DNA of 64,000 bases, taken from positions 10,676,001 to 10,740,000 of the forward strand of contig JAYKKT010000061.1 of NCBI GenBank assembly GCA_036023115.1, given 5' to 3'. Below, in pieces: positions 1 to 12,662 of this stretch. The position numbers and the translations under genes are program-made. This stretch comes from Brasenia schreberi. Lineage: Eukaryota; Streptophyta; Magnoliopsida; Nymphaeales; Cabombaceae. Under the pieces are notes generated by a model. That model did no database searches and was not told the origin of the DNA. It saw nothing but the letters and a program-made list of their open reading frames with translations. The number at the start of each line of letters is the position of its first letter. Position 1 is the first letter of the stretch.

Positions 1-1340
1 CGGCTTCGGCACACCCCTACCAGTTGCGACCGGCTTTTCAAGTCCCTAGCTTATTGTCAGAGGACTCAATACACATTCTCTCCGTGCTACTGCGCATAGT
101 GATCCTTGATACTTTTATAGCTGTTATCCTTTATCCTTCCAGTGTCTCTTCTTTTCTGTGTACTGTATTTTCTTCATCCCTTCTTCCTCGGCAGGTCTAA
201 GGAGAGGCCCGTTTGTGAACAGTCGCATGCTCACCATTCAATAGGACGGATAAACGTTGTACACACACACACACTAATATAAACTTGAATCTATCCATCT
301 TTGTGTGTATTTGTGTTCAGAGAATAGGTCAAAGCTCTTTTCAAATCATCCTATCACCAAGGAGGTTCTGGGCCCCTGTTAATAACCAAATAGATCTAGA
401 CCATTCAGTTCTCCACACACACACAAAACGTGTTTTTAACTTATGAAATCAATTTTAATATAGCAACCATTCACGAAATATTCGTGAATGGAGAAACTAG
501 GAATGAGAAGAAGAGGGCATTGTGAAGCATATTGAAACATCCGGCTTGTGTATTCTATGTCGTTATACTGGCTGAGGAAGCTTAGAACAAAAACAAATGG
601 GAATCAAACAAAAAAACAGGTAGAAAACAAGAATAGTTTCTTTTAATATAAACTAAAAAAGATTGGAGTGAAGAAATAAAATGATAGGTACTAGGTTTAT
701 TGTTTTAATTTATTTCCAGCAGAGAACGAATTTAATCATAAAAGAGAACTTAAAAAGAATGAACTTAAATATCATTTTGCCTAACTTTTGCCAGTGTTGA
801 AGGAAAAAGTCCCCCCCCCCTCTCTATATAAATATATAAACTCCTATATTTGCTTCTGGGACACTTTTGTGAGAATCTTTCTGGTCAAGATGTCCATTTC
901 AATCAAATCCTACCATTGAGCATGTTGGATTCATCGTCAAAAAGGAAAAGGAACATGCTAAATTTAGTAGTAGTCTGAAAATGAGATGTATTTTTAAACA
1001 TTAAAGGTTTTAAGCCTTTTGTTTTCCCTGTTATTAATAATGATGCATTTCTATGTATGTTTGTTGTTGGTGCATGATACACAGTTTACAAAACTGTGGA
1101 TGCTGGGATGGGGTGCATACATATGACACTGCCGCTCATGCGCGCGCACACATAAAAACTAAAAGAAAAATTTCCAATTTTGGTAGGTTATCATTTATTA
1201 ATAAAGTAACGATCTATTAAGTTTCTTAGGAAGTGTTTTTTGTGACATCTTACTACATTATCAGAAAGGTAAAATGTTTAGTTGAAAAGATATTTAAAGT
1301 GGTTATTTCTATGCCTGATCTGGTTAGCCCAAGCCAGGCT
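1..1340. other. Intergenic, no gene recognised
   Basis: AT-rich sequence with short CA runs near 260-275 and 415-425, and a C-run followed by CT/TA near 810-835. I found no ORF with recognisable protein similarity. It would be the natural place for the first exon(s) of the TPD1-like gene at 2041, but no signal-peptide-like exon was found. Confidence 0.5.
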
Positions 1341-1547
1341 AAGCAGGCTTGGGTTGACAGATGCCTGAAACCCAAACCTGTACCTGTGTTCTCCTACTTG
1401 TGGCTTCACTGTTAGTGCTGATTGCTGTCCATGACCTTTTGTCAAAGCAGGCTTGGGTTGATGCCTGAAACCCAAACCTGTACCTGTGTTCTCCTACTTG
1501 TGGCTGCACTGTTAGTGCTGATTGCTGTCCATGACCTTTTGTCAAAG
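1341..1547. repeat. Tandem duplication, two ~104-bp units
   Basis: Units at 1341-1444 and 1445-1547 are almost identical. The first carries four extra bases (gggttgACAGatgcc against gggttgatgcc), and there is one other visible difference (ttcact against tgcact). The near identity implies a recent local duplication, about 0.5 kb upstream of the TPD1-like exon. The short ORFs across it on both strands are repeat shadows. Confidence 0.9.
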
Positions 1548-1619
1548 TTCCTCAGTAATGTGATATATATATAAGAGTCTTAGCCAACGATAATGGTGAT
1601 TGGTACGTAATTTTGTACC

Positions 1620-1891
<272 letters not shown>

Positions 1892-2040
1892 AAGCTGGAT
1901 CTTGTAAACTTTGCCCATTCATACTAATGCTCCAAAAAAGCTAGAGGGTAAGATGTATATTTGTGTGTGTTATATATGTGTATTTATAAAATGTTTGTAG
2001 GAATGTATGCATTGTCTTTCCCTTGTTGACTTCCTTGTAG

Positions 2041-2417
2041 AATATTTCAACCGTGACAAACATCTGGAAATCTTTGATGCAGAGAACTCAAAGCCTCAGA
2101 CAATCGACGAGCCATGCTCAAAATCAAGCATAGTGTTGTACCAAGGAGACAGCACCCCACTCCCCAATGGCATTCCAACATATACGGTCGAGATCCTAAA
2201 CACATGCCCAAATGGATGCCGCATCTCAAGCATCCATGTTGCATGTGGATGGTTCAGCTCTGCCCGTCTAATAAACCCTGCAATTTTCCGACAAGTTGGC
2301 TACAACAATTGTCTGGTTAACAATGGTCGCGTGCTGTTGCCCGGACGCAGCATAACCTTTCAGTATGCAAACACTTACCAGTATCCCATGGCTGTAACTT
2401 CTGTTGCTTGTACCTGA
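2041..2417 (+). CDS. TPD1-like (TAPETUM DETERMINANT 1) secreted protein, last exon
   Basis: This exon encodes the conserved domain of the TPD1 family, small secreted cysteine-rich proteins. Arabidopsis TPD1 is a ligand of the EMS1/EXS receptor kinase in anther tapetum specification; the role of this copy is inferred. Seen here: an EPCSKSSIV start, a PNGIPTYTVEILNTC segment, HVACGWFSSARLINP, and a C-terminal SITFQYANTYQYP. Six cysteines (EPC, NTC, NGC, VAC, NNC, final VAC) match the family pattern. The exon probably begins after the acceptor ttccttgtag at 2040, in phase with the reading frame; another AG lies at 2000. An in-frame ATG at 2007 is only a possible start and would give no signal peptide. 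The TGA ends at 2417. The exon(s) with the signal peptide were not found upstream, so the gene is partial here. Confidence 0.85.
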
Positions 2418-3956
2418 GATCTAACACGAACGTCACCGGACCCAAAAGTGACCGGAGATTTTGGCGATCACCTTCACCGTATTTGTCTTTTGACTTCTTA
2501 AGATCCGGTAAGGAAAGAAGACCTTCTGCACCTTAGAGATTAATATGCTGGACTTTTTAGCTTGTAAGATGCAGCATTTGGTTTCGTACCTTGAACGGCT
2601 GTTGGCATTTTGTTTCTCTTCATGAAGTCAAAAGGAAAATATGGTTTTTATGCGAACATAACCATGGATTTTCGGATGTTATTTTTTTGATTCACACAGA
2701 ATAATACTAGAATGGAATTACACACTGTTCATATATGTTATGGTTCTGGTTACATATGATTATGAACATGATGAAATTTGTTGTTGCCTGCCTCGTGTAT
2801 GTTTGTTTTAACTTGGTTCACATTTTGAGAGATTTCATCTGTTACACGGACAATTATTTGACTAAATACTCTTTAAAAGTTTATTGTAGATATAATATAG
2901 TTTAAAAAATCTTGTTCTAGGTTTAGTTTCTCATGTAATTGAAATCTATAATTTCATGTGTATATTTATTTATTTATATATGACCTATGTTTAGTGCAGA
3001 TCTAATATAGTTTTAAAGATATTGTCGAAGCAACCTGAACGGCTCCTCATACCAGGGGAACCGGAACTGAACTAGAAATGGAGCAGGTTTCAAGCTGGTT
3101 TTGTTTTTGAAATGAGTTTGAAACCAAATTGGAACTGCAATCAGCCTTGAATCGGACCCAGACTAGGTCTATACCTAGAGGCGAGGTGGTTGTGTTGGGG
3201 CTTTAGGTTTTGGTGGAACTGGAACTGCGGGTTTCGCCATGACTAGTCTGTGTTTACCGATAACTCGTCATGTGTCCACTTGAAGAACCCTGGCTGTATA
3301 GATTAGGATCCATGAGGATGAGTATTCTTGTTATTTATGCACATTATCTTCTCTTGTATAAACAATTGACTGGATTTGGGCCTGGCACAACCAGGATGAA
3401 CAATTGAGCCTGGCCCTCTATGCGCATTTGGGCCTGGCACAACCAGGATCGACTGGATTAAGCTGGGTAAGAGATCGAGCTTTGTGAGTTAGAATCCAAT
3501 CAAGCACGACTGAGCTCATGAATTAGCTGGGAGTGAAAGGTTCTAACCTCGAAGGTTTCCCTAGGTTTTCCCAAATGCATCGCACTTTTGAAATATCAAT
3601 AAATTTATTGAATAAAGTTCGATTTGTTTCCTGAGTTGCTCCGGCCTGGTAATGGGGAGCTCAAGGTTGGCATCATAGTGACTTGAGCTCGGCTCGAGCT
3701 CGAAAAGATCGAGTTGAGTTGATTTTTTCTGGAGTCGAGCTCAAGTAATCTTCTTCCTCTTCTTCTTCCGCTTCGAGTCTCTCGAACATTGCATTTAGTT
3801 TTATCAAACTTTAGATGCCAAATGCTTCTTTTGAAGGTAGACCCTCAAACTTAGTTATGCGCGTCATTCAAGGCATCGTTTCGATACCTTTTCCCCCTTT
3901 TGGCCGTGAACCTCTGTGTTACCATGTTGAGATTAGTCCGGCATGTACTACTGGCT

Positions 3957-4053
<97 letters not shown>

Positions 4054-4271
4054 TTTTATGTGACCCCATTCGGAAAATGATGTAATCATTCGTGATTTGG
4101 AAATGCTATTTAAAATATATTAGGAAAAAGTAATGCCTTGTCTGTGTTCCCTTGCTGTAACTCATGCTTGCATATACTACTTGTTTGGTTTATAGTCATT
4201 AGTGGTTTTCTCAGTTAATGTGCGTATTCTTTATTGATTTTGTTTTATATTTTCCTCCTTTGGTTAGAAAA
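2418..4271. other. 3' flank of TPD1-like gene and repeats
   Basis: The TPD1-like 3' UTR presumably occupies the first 200-300 bases. Positions 3040-3265 form an AACCGG/CCGGTT-rich repeat of a dispersed family. A phrase built on gcctggcacaaccaggat occurs twice (near 3379 and 3433). Positions 3640-3740 are rich in gagctcg motifs. A (TC)n(TA)n microsatellite fills 3957-4051, and the tail runs into the mtACP 5' leader. ORFs reading [11 protein letters not shown] here are translations of the microsatellite. Confidence 0.6.
3957..4051. repeat. (TC)n(TA)n microsatellite
   Basis: A CT run of about 34 bases is followed directly by a TA run of about 60 bases with one interrupting tac. The same CT-then-TA order recurs at 1788, 12276, 15485, 17070, 19919 and 40808. 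Confidence 0.95.
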
Positions 4272-7200
4272 ATGGGTCACATGAGAGCCTCCATTTTAAA
4301 GCATATGAAGCTTAGAAAAATTTTCCATCCTTGGTGGCATGTCGGTGTGAAGAAAGGGACACTCCTACAGAGATCAAGTTACATGTCCAAGGAAGCAATT
4401 CCCAGCTCAGACCATCTAATGGCTCGCGTGATTGGGCTGGTTAAGAAGTTTGACAAGATTGATCCATCTAAGGTAAATCTGATGGCTTGGTTCAACTAGA
4501 ACAAAAAAAGTATTCGTTAAAATTGCTTGATTATGAAGGAAGGGATTAGTTTGGCCACTGTCCTATTCCTGTGGCTATTGTTTTGTTGAGTTCCGATGTG
4601 CCTTTAGCATCCGAAGCCAGTGTGGAAGCGAACCGAACTCAAGAAAGAAGTAAAAGAGAGGAACTAGAAGAAGTAGATCACGGCCATCCGTACAGGATTT
4701 TCGAAGCAGGGTAGTTGTGTATTTTTTGTTGAATATCTCTTTATAAACAAACTCAACTTATATGCCTTTCTTCCTTGTTGTTTTCTCCTTATGTGAGATT
4801 TTCATAACTTCTAATAAAATAAAACAATTCTATTTTTTAAAGGTTTATTATTTTAAAATAAAAGTCTCTCATGAAATCTAGAAAGAGGGTCCTTCCAACA
4901 TTTTATAGATGAAGTCCTTAGGGTCGAAAGTGACCACCAGTACCTTACATCTTCCGCTTGGTCACTTGAGCCAAAATTTTGATACACTGGTTTTACCTCT
5001 CACTATTTAGGAAATTTTTCATGTTGTACCATTGCGAGTTGAAAGTGAATTTGCAACTTATGTTAGGTGGTTTTGCATAATCAACACGCTTTTCTTGTAT
5101 AACAATCATCACAATATGTTTCCATACTAAAACTAGCATATCTCAAATCGATGTGTATAACATGCTTTGTAAAGAGATTTTTTAAAATTCCTTTAGTCAC
5201 TAGCTGATATATAAGATATAAATATCTCATTTCTTTTAAGCATATCATGAACACAATGGTATTCAACTATTTATGCTTGCCTCTAGAGCTATCAACTCTA
5301 CTATTAGTAAGAGTGGTTGTTGCACGGTTGTGTGAATAAATGACAACTACCTCGTTGTCCAACTTCAAATCATGTATAAAGTAGATTATTCAAACATCAC
5401 TCATTGTATCCATACTACAAGTAACATACTCACTTTCTTATGTATACAATGTTTCTTGTAAGCCTAAGAAACAACACTAGATCTAAATAAAAATGTTTGA
5501 CTATAGGTTGACTTGTTGTTGTCTTTGTTTCTAGCAAAATCAGCATATGAGTAACCTATCACTTTTAATTCATCTGCTTGAAAACAAAGTTTTAAGGCTT
5601 TTCTTCCTCTAAGATATCTCAAAGTTATTTTCACAGCTATCCAATATTGCCAACAAGAATTATTTTGATATCTATTTAGAAGACCAACAACAAAGTTGAT
5701 ATCCAATCTTATGCACAATATAACATAGGACAATGAACCTTATTTAGTCTGACCCCATTAACAATAGTTGTATTTGCATATTTGCAATCACCCATTCTAA
5801 ATATAATCAATATCTCTCTTGATTTAAATTTAAAAGTTTAGATTTCTATCATTAAAAATCTTTATACCTAGAATATAGAATGCCTCTCCCATATCCTTCA
5901 TTTCAAACTTTCAATTTAACCATGACTTAATTTTAATAATCATTTCATTGTTATTCTAAGTGAATAATATGTCATCTACAAATAAAAATAGAATGAAAAA
6001 GTGATTCTTACAGTTTTAAACTTATACACAGTGATCAAGTTCATTCGCCACAAACCTAAATTCTAAAATGATATTTTGAAAAGTCAAATATCATTAACAA
6101 GGTGATTGTTTAAGGCTATATATAGATTTCTTTAACCTAGATACTTTATCTTTCTGGCCTTCAACAACATATCCTTCAGGCTGTTGCATATAAATGATTT
6201 TATGTAAATCAAAGTTTAAAAAAGCAGTTTTTACATCTAGTTGATGTAAATCTAAATCATAAAATATAAAAATTGCCAGAATAATATTGATGGATGCAAA
6301 TTTTGTAACAAAGGATTATGTTTCTACATAATCTATTATTTCTTTTTGTGAAATTCCTTTGCAACCAACCTCACTTTAAATTTATCGATTGTTACACTGA
6401 CTTTATATTTCTTTCTAAAAACTCATTTACAACCTACTACATTCCTTCATTGTGGCTACTCTCTCAATTTTTAGACTTTATTTTTCTCAATGGATTTAAT
6501 TTTCTCATCTATTGCTTTTCCCATTCTCTTGATTCATATGAGTTAATAGTCTACTAATACATCATATTCTAAGTTAACTCATCTAAATTCATTGAATTGC
6601 ACACTTTCTCTATAACATAAGTATAATATTCTTTTAAGTAGGACAGTGTGACCGTCGGTCTTTTATGTCCACTTAAAGTCTTAGTTTGTTCAGCAAAGTT
6701 ATTCGAGTTAAAATTCATGAGTTTATATGATGATGGATCTAGATTTACTAAGCTATCAATGTTCTTATGATCATTTTGGATACCATTCTTACTATCTTTT
6801 ACGAATTTAACATCTTTACTTTCAATTAAACATGGTTCTTGTGATAGAATATATATCCCTTTGAACCTTTTGGGCGTCAAATAAAAATACATTTCATAGA
6901 CCTACTATATAGATTATATGTAGACTGATAAAGGATCTTTTAACATATGCGATAGTAGTTTATCTTTAAACTGATCAAGGATCTTAACATGTACGATAGA
7001 TTCTCACCTCCTCAGATGATTCAAATCTAATTTTCTTTGAAATAATATATTATATAAAATACAACCTTACATAATACTCTATTTAATATATACACAACTA
7101 TAGTCTCTGCTACTCCCCGAAATATCCTTGAAAGAGAAGTACCTACCTATTAACACGACCCTAATAATATTCAATAAGATCATGTTATATCTTTATATTA

Positions 7201-8723
7201 CACTATTTTATTGAGACGCCCTAAAAATGATATTTGGTGTATTTACTACCTTGATCAGACCTTAAGACTTGATTGTTTGTCCTAATTGATTTTTAAGTTA
7301 CTATTTATACTCCTTAAATATTTGAAGTACTTTAGACTTATGTGCTAAGAGATATAAATATCTATATCTCGAATAATAATCGATGAAAGTTATAAAATAA
7401 ACATTGTCGTAATGAGATCTTATCCTAAAGAGTTCACATATATTTGTGTAAAAGATTTATAATAAGATTTTTATCCTAAGATTTTCTAATAATTTTCTCT
7501 TGTATACGTGCTTCACACTTATTAAGAGTATTTTACTTAAAATTAAAATAATAAGTCAAAGTAGACTAGTTTCCTTAACTTGTTTAAGCCTATACGCTCT
7601 GAGCATCTATGCCATACATTCACATCAATAACAAATTCATAATTGATTTAATCAGAATTTTTTTTATTATCATAAATCTTTAACTTAAATAAACCATGCT
7701 CAAAATTAAAGAAACCTAACAAATCTATCTTACCATGTTTTCCTACAATGATTTTTCTATGGACAAACATGACCTCAAACCCTTTCTCGATAAAGGCATA
7801 GACAAACACAAGATTCTTTCTATAAAGGCATAATTAGTACCTCAATGAATTTACAGGACATTATCCTATTCTTTCATTTTATGAGAATTATATTTTGAAG
7901 GTGTAGTTGAATGTAGAGTTTAGCTGTAATGTTTATTTAGTTGTTATAAAATCAACAACTCTTTAGCGGTTTCGATTTCCTCAAAAACCCTAATAAAGTC
8001 ATCATCTATGGATATAAACATAATGGTCATCTTTTATGAAAATTCTATATTTTTTCCTCATCTTTTACATTTGGTATAGGGGGTAAAACTGTTTCCCTAA
8101 GCAAATAGTCAATACTCTCTAAGGTTAAAACCAACAAGATTCTTCTTTTGATGTTTGAAAATTTAGGTTATTTAGTTTTTTTATCTTTGCCAACTTAGAA
8201 ACACAAATTCTGATTGTAATTTTTAAATATTTGACAAAGATAAAAACAAGAGAGTCTAAATATATCAAATGAAAAACATTAAACAAGCACCAAATAAAAA
8301 GAATTAAAACAAAATCCATTAATGAAAACTAAACACACTAATTGTAATAACAAAAATATCTAGGTACTAAACTGTAAATATTTCTAGGCACCTATCTATA
8401 ATATCAAATACAATACAAGTACCATTTTAGAAATAAACAAAATGTAGATTTTTTAGTAATTTCAAAACAAGTTTGAGGGTATTACAGTAATATTCTTTTT
8501 GGTCCATTTTTGTAGTTTTTCTGGACAATAAATAGGTAGATTGGTAATTTTATCTGTTTGTATGTTTTAGTAATTTTATCAAAATCTCAAGGACAGAACA
8601 ATAAAATCACATTTTTGGTTATTTATGATTTTTTAGTAAATTGAATAAACATTTCAAGGTAGAACTGTAAATATACTTTGTGTAGTTTCTATAATTTTGC
8701 AAATAGTTTAAGTTAAAAAATGT

Positions 8724-8764
<41 letters not shown>

Positions 8765-11700
8765 GTATAGAAGGTAAATTTATAGAACACATATGTCCAA
8801 TAAATTAACTGCAGGGTAAAACTATACAAATATAAGGTATAACAATTATTTAACATGAAAATAACTAGGGTAAACCATAATTTAGCACAATCATATACGT
8901 TAATATTAACAGGAGAAAACAAATCCATTACTCGAAGTAGTTTTGCCAAAACTTCTAACTAAGATAGTTCTACAGCGGTTTCCCGAAACTGGATGGTTTC
9001 CGGTTTTGAATAACGAGGGTTACGAGTGGCTTCGACTATTGGTTTTCTTAGAAATCTGAAGATCTCTGGTTTTCTCGCATCAGAGAAGAGTGTGTGAGAG
9101 ACAGCGAAAGGGAAAGAAAGCGAGAGAATGGGGTTCTTCGGCGGTCTCTCTTGATGGCCTCCGATAATCTGTGTTGGCCGCTTCCAGCAGTCTCTTTCAA
9201 CAAGGAGACAGATCAGAGATAGAGAGCTTTGCTCTCTTCTTTGTCTTCATTGGCGACCTGCGCCTATTTACCTCTTAAGCAGAAACAAATTCATCTCTGT
9301 TTCTATTGTTCTTTGTCCTTCTCCCTCTGTGCAGAAATGACTTACGTCGAAAAAATTTCTTGCATCTTTTCGATCGTTCTGCTTTTCCCTCTTTGTCTTC
9401 TTCATGTAAGCATAGAACATATCTAATATCTTTTCGTTATTTGGTTTCTATTTCTGTTTGGTTTTTCGCATGTTCTTGGAAGCAAAGAACCGAACTTAAC
9501 GAAGAAGAAAAAGAGAGGAAGTATAAGAAGTAGATCACGGTTACCCGTAGAGGGTTTTCGAAGCATAACAGTGGTGTATTTTTTGTTGAATATCTCTTTA
9601 TAAATAAACTCATGTATGATTGTATGGTTGGCTTTCTTCCCTGGTATTTTCTTCTCTGGGCTTTATGTTAAAGGCATGATCCTCTACGAGAGATTTTTGT
9701 AATTTTTAATAAAGCAAAACAGTTATACTTTAAAGGTCTCATGAAATCCAGGAAGAAGGCCTTTCTTTCAGCATTTCATCAATAAGGACTGAAAGTGGCC
9801 ACCAATAATTTACTTCTATTCCTTATGTTGATTATATTGGATAGCTTCCGGTCCTTGAGAAAATTTATGCTGTTGGATTTGAATCAACTAATGATTTTTG
9901 GAAAAAATTTGGCTTAATGGGCTTCTTTTTATGTATATGATGATGATCTTGGTTACTAAGTCACACAGACACTTCTAAGGGCTGGAGCGTCGACCCCGAC
10001 ACTGGTGCGACACCGACACCGTGTCGGTGCGGCATGGCCAAAAAAAAAAAATTTTTTTTTGCATTTTTTTTTGTTTGTAATTCACGGATAAATGGGTCAG
10101 GATAATGAACATTGATTTGTGTATTATGATGAAATTAGTAGTTGTTTACCATTTATATGTTTTGCTTTAATATAAAGTTGTGTACTTGCTATTGTATCTG
10201 AATACAATATAAAGCTGCTTGAATGATTTTGGGTATGAAGAATTGGTTTCTTATTACTCAATCTGATTGGATTCTTGACTCCGTACTGTATGCCTTTGCA
10301 CAAAATAATCTCCGTTATCAAACACATTTAAAGACCAGGAACATTGCCAGATCAATAGAACAGAAGAGTATGACATCACTAGTGGATCCTAATACAAATA
10401 TTAGTATATGTTATATCCAACAAAAGATCTCGAAACTCTTTGAATCCATAACTTAGATATTTTGTAGCTCGTAAAATCATTGTAAGTTTCAGATCATTAT
10501 GAGGGAACTTGCTAATTTATACCTACGTGCACCCAAAATTAGCAAATACTAGTTGTATTATGATTGATTTATGTAGCTTGAATATTATATATACAACAAC
10601 AACAACTAAGCCTTTTCCCATACTAGACGGGGTCGGCTACATGGATTCTTTGTTTCCACATATCTCTATCATGTGCCATGTTAGCAGTTAACTCCCAATA
10701 AGCTAGATCATTCTTTATTGTTTCTTTCCAACACTTTTGTGGTTGTCCTCTACCTCTTTTAATACTTTCCAAATTTAGTTTTTCAAACCTTCTTACAGGT
10801 TCTTCTTTTGATCTTCTTTCTATATGTCCATACCATCTTAAACGATGTTCTCTCATTTTATCCTCTATTGGTGCCACTCCTAATTTGTTTCTAATAACCT
10901 CATTATGTATATGGTCTTTTCTTGTATGACCACTCATCCATCTTAACATCTTCATTTCTGTCACGGACATCTTTTGTACATGTTAATGATTAACTGCCCA
11001 ACACTCAGAACCATAAAACATGACAGGCCTAATTACTGCTCTATAATATTTACCTTCTAATTTTAATGGTATCTTCTTATCACAAAGAATGCCTGATGCT
11101 CCTCTCCATTTTAACCAACTAGCATTAATTCTACGCATAACATCTCCATCAATTCTTCCATCACTCTGAAAAATTGACCCTAGGTATTTAAAACTTTCCT
11201 TTTGGGTAATGCAATGTGTGCCAATTTTAATTTCTATGTCCTCTGAAACCAAATGATCAAACTTACATTCCATAAATTCTGTCTTTGTTCTACTAAGTCG
11301 GAGGCCTTTGCTTTCTAATATTTCTCCATAGTTCCAATTTTCTATTAACTTTTTCCTTAGACTCCTCAACTAATACAATGTCATCTGCAAATAACATACA
11401 CCAAGGTACTTCATCTTGAATATGTTTTGTTAACTCATCCATCACCATTATAAATAAGTATGGACTTAAAGTTGATCCTTGATGTAACCTAATATTAACT
11501 TCAAAGAAGTCTGTCATTCCTTCATGAGTCCTCACACATGTTTTTGCACCATCATACATGTCTCTTATAAGGCTAATATATGTCAATGGGATACCTTTTT
11601 TTTCCAAAGTTCTCCAAAGAAACTCCCTCGGTACCCTATCATAAGCTTTTTCTAGATCAATAAATATAATGTGAAAGCTTGAATATTATATATAATATAT

Positions 11701-12337
11701 AATATTATATACCCGTCGTCGCTTCCAAAATTTTTGAAATTTGCCGTATCCCGCACCCATGTGACATAGCTTGGTTATGCTTAACCAACTATTTCAGATA
11801 TTTTATTCTATTATCAGATAGGCTTTTGGAAGTCTTTGCCCTTCCTATTTATACGTGGATTGTTCAAAGTCTCGAGTTCTTCTTTTTGAGGTTCCTAATG
11901 TCTATCACTATGGTTAAGGTTATAGCGAGCCATGGGCCCATGACCAATTGTGATGTGGAGTCTTTTGAAAAGTGTCATATTTTTTGAGTGGTAAGAAATC
12001 ACAGCTTCCACTTCTGAAGTTTATACCAACTTGGGAAGTGGCTGGCTCAGTGAAATACTATCAAGAAGATGAAAAAGTTATATTGTCTCTATGAGTTTTG
12101 AACATCCGTTGAGTGTTTAGATTGTTTAGACACGTTCTCTTTCTGCTATTTTCCATAGAGAACTGTTGGTATCAGCGGTTTTTAGATCAAAATCACTGAC
12201 CTTTCTAGATTTATTAGGCTAACCTTGGGTCTTCATCTCAAGGCAGCTAATAACTATTTGCACTAGTCAGTTTGACCCTCTCTCTCTCTCTCTCTCTCCC
12301 CTTCTCTGTCTCTCTCTACATGCGTGTGTATATATAT

Positions 12338-12397
<60 letters not shown>

Positions 12398-12662
12398 GTA
12401 TATATATTTATGTAGTGTCAATGGTTACTGTTCTTCTGGAATTATTCTTGTTAATTGACCACTCTTGTAGGTGACTGAGAATGCTGATTTCCAGAAGGAC
12501 CTAAATCTGGACAGCTTGGATAGAATGGAGCTAATCATGGCATTTGAAGCTGAGTTCGATATTGAAATACCAGACGAAAAGGTAGGCGAGCTGAACTGCT
12601 GTATCAATGTTGTTGAATACGTATTCACTGAAACCAAATACAAGATCCTGGAACAATCTTAA
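4272..12662 (+). CDS. Mitochondrial acyl carrier protein (mtACP), two exons with 8-kb intron
   Basis: Exons are 4272-4472 (67 codons) and 12471-12662 (63 codons and TAA), giving a 130-aa precursor, the usual mtACP length. Exon 1 starts [18 protein letters not shown], a basic presequence suited to mitochondrial import, and ends [15 protein letters not shown] at the donor AAG|gtaaat. Exon 2 follows cttgtag|GTG in phase 0 and carries the phosphopantetheine motif [12 protein letters not shown] (acceptor Ser82), the [10 protein letters not shown] loop and a [10 protein letters not shown] end that resembles the plant mtACP3 type. The protein carries growing acyl chains in mitochondrial type II fatty acid synthesis (lipoate supply) and is associated with complex I. 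The 7,998-nt intron holds a copia element, an RTE LINE fragment and microsatellites. A possible 5' UTR acceptor (ggttag) lies just before the ATG. The frame stays open through gtaggc at 12582, where the protein still matches the family, so no intron is called there. Confidence 0.88.
4621..9815 (-). mobile_element. Degenerate Ty1/copia retrotransposon (element 1), inside mtACP intron
   Basis: Minus-strand order: 5' LTR about 9471-9815, a long non-coding leader (about 8340-9470), gag remnants (about 7900-8320), integrase region (about 7100-7900), reverse transcriptase (about 5750-6900) and RNase H (5081-5733, with a [15 protein letters not shown] segment), then 3' LTR about 4621-4949. The LTRs share recognisable blocks such as gaagtagatcacgg, gtattttttgttgaatatct and ctcatgaaatc. 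A purine tract (AAGCGGAAGA, minus strand) abuts the 3' LTR at 4950. The coding frame is full of stops and frameshifts. I could not find a target-site duplication, so the outer limits are approximate. It sits antisense to the host gene. Confidence 0.75.
8722..8768. repeat. (TA)n microsatellite in copia leader
   Basis: TA run with two interrupting tg dinucleotides, inside the leader of copia element 1. Confidence 0.9.
9816..10574. other. mtACP intron sequence with a GC-rich palindrome
   Basis: No gene recognised. Positions 9985-10038 are a GC-rich island in AT-rich surroundings. It contains a perfect 9-bp inverted repeat around one base (caccgacac c gtgtcggtg, about 10012-10030), followed by an A-run and a T-run. 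The 77-aa ORF at 10223-10456 has no recognisable similarity. Confidence 0.5.
10594..11675 (-). mobile_element. 5'-truncated RTE-type LINE with 19-bp target-site duplication
   Basis: This is the 3' part of a non-LTR retrotransposon. The minus strand encodes [10 protein letters not shown], then [22 protein letters not shown], the catalytic FADDIVL motif of reverse transcriptase, and a C-terminal [26 protein letters not shown] region typical of plant RTE-like elements. Frames are broken near 10980 and 11300-11370. The 3' end is a TTG repeat (caacaacaacaac on the plus strand). The insert is flanked by agcttgaatattatatata at 10575-10593 and again at 11676-11694, a perfect 19-bp duplication, which fixes both ends. 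It lies inside the mtACP intron, antisense to the gene. Confidence 0.93.
12276..12394. repeat. (TC)n ... (TA)n microsatellite near the mtACP exon 2 acceptor
   Basis: CT run, short gtctctctctacatgcgtgtg spacer, then a TA run with one break. It ends about 75 bases upstream of the exon 2 acceptor at 12470. Confidence 0.9.

Noticed and set aside
3815..4085. ORFs reading SLSLSL/IYIYIY here and at 19.2-20.2, 22.7-23.1, 23.6-23.9, 40.7-41.1 and 44.0-44.3 kb
   Set aside because: They are translations of TC and TA microsatellites on either strand, with no real protein signal.
12583..12662. An additional mtACP intron at gtaggc (12582)
   Set aside because: The reading frame stays open and the downstream residues ([10 protein letters not shown]) match the end of plant mtACP proteins.
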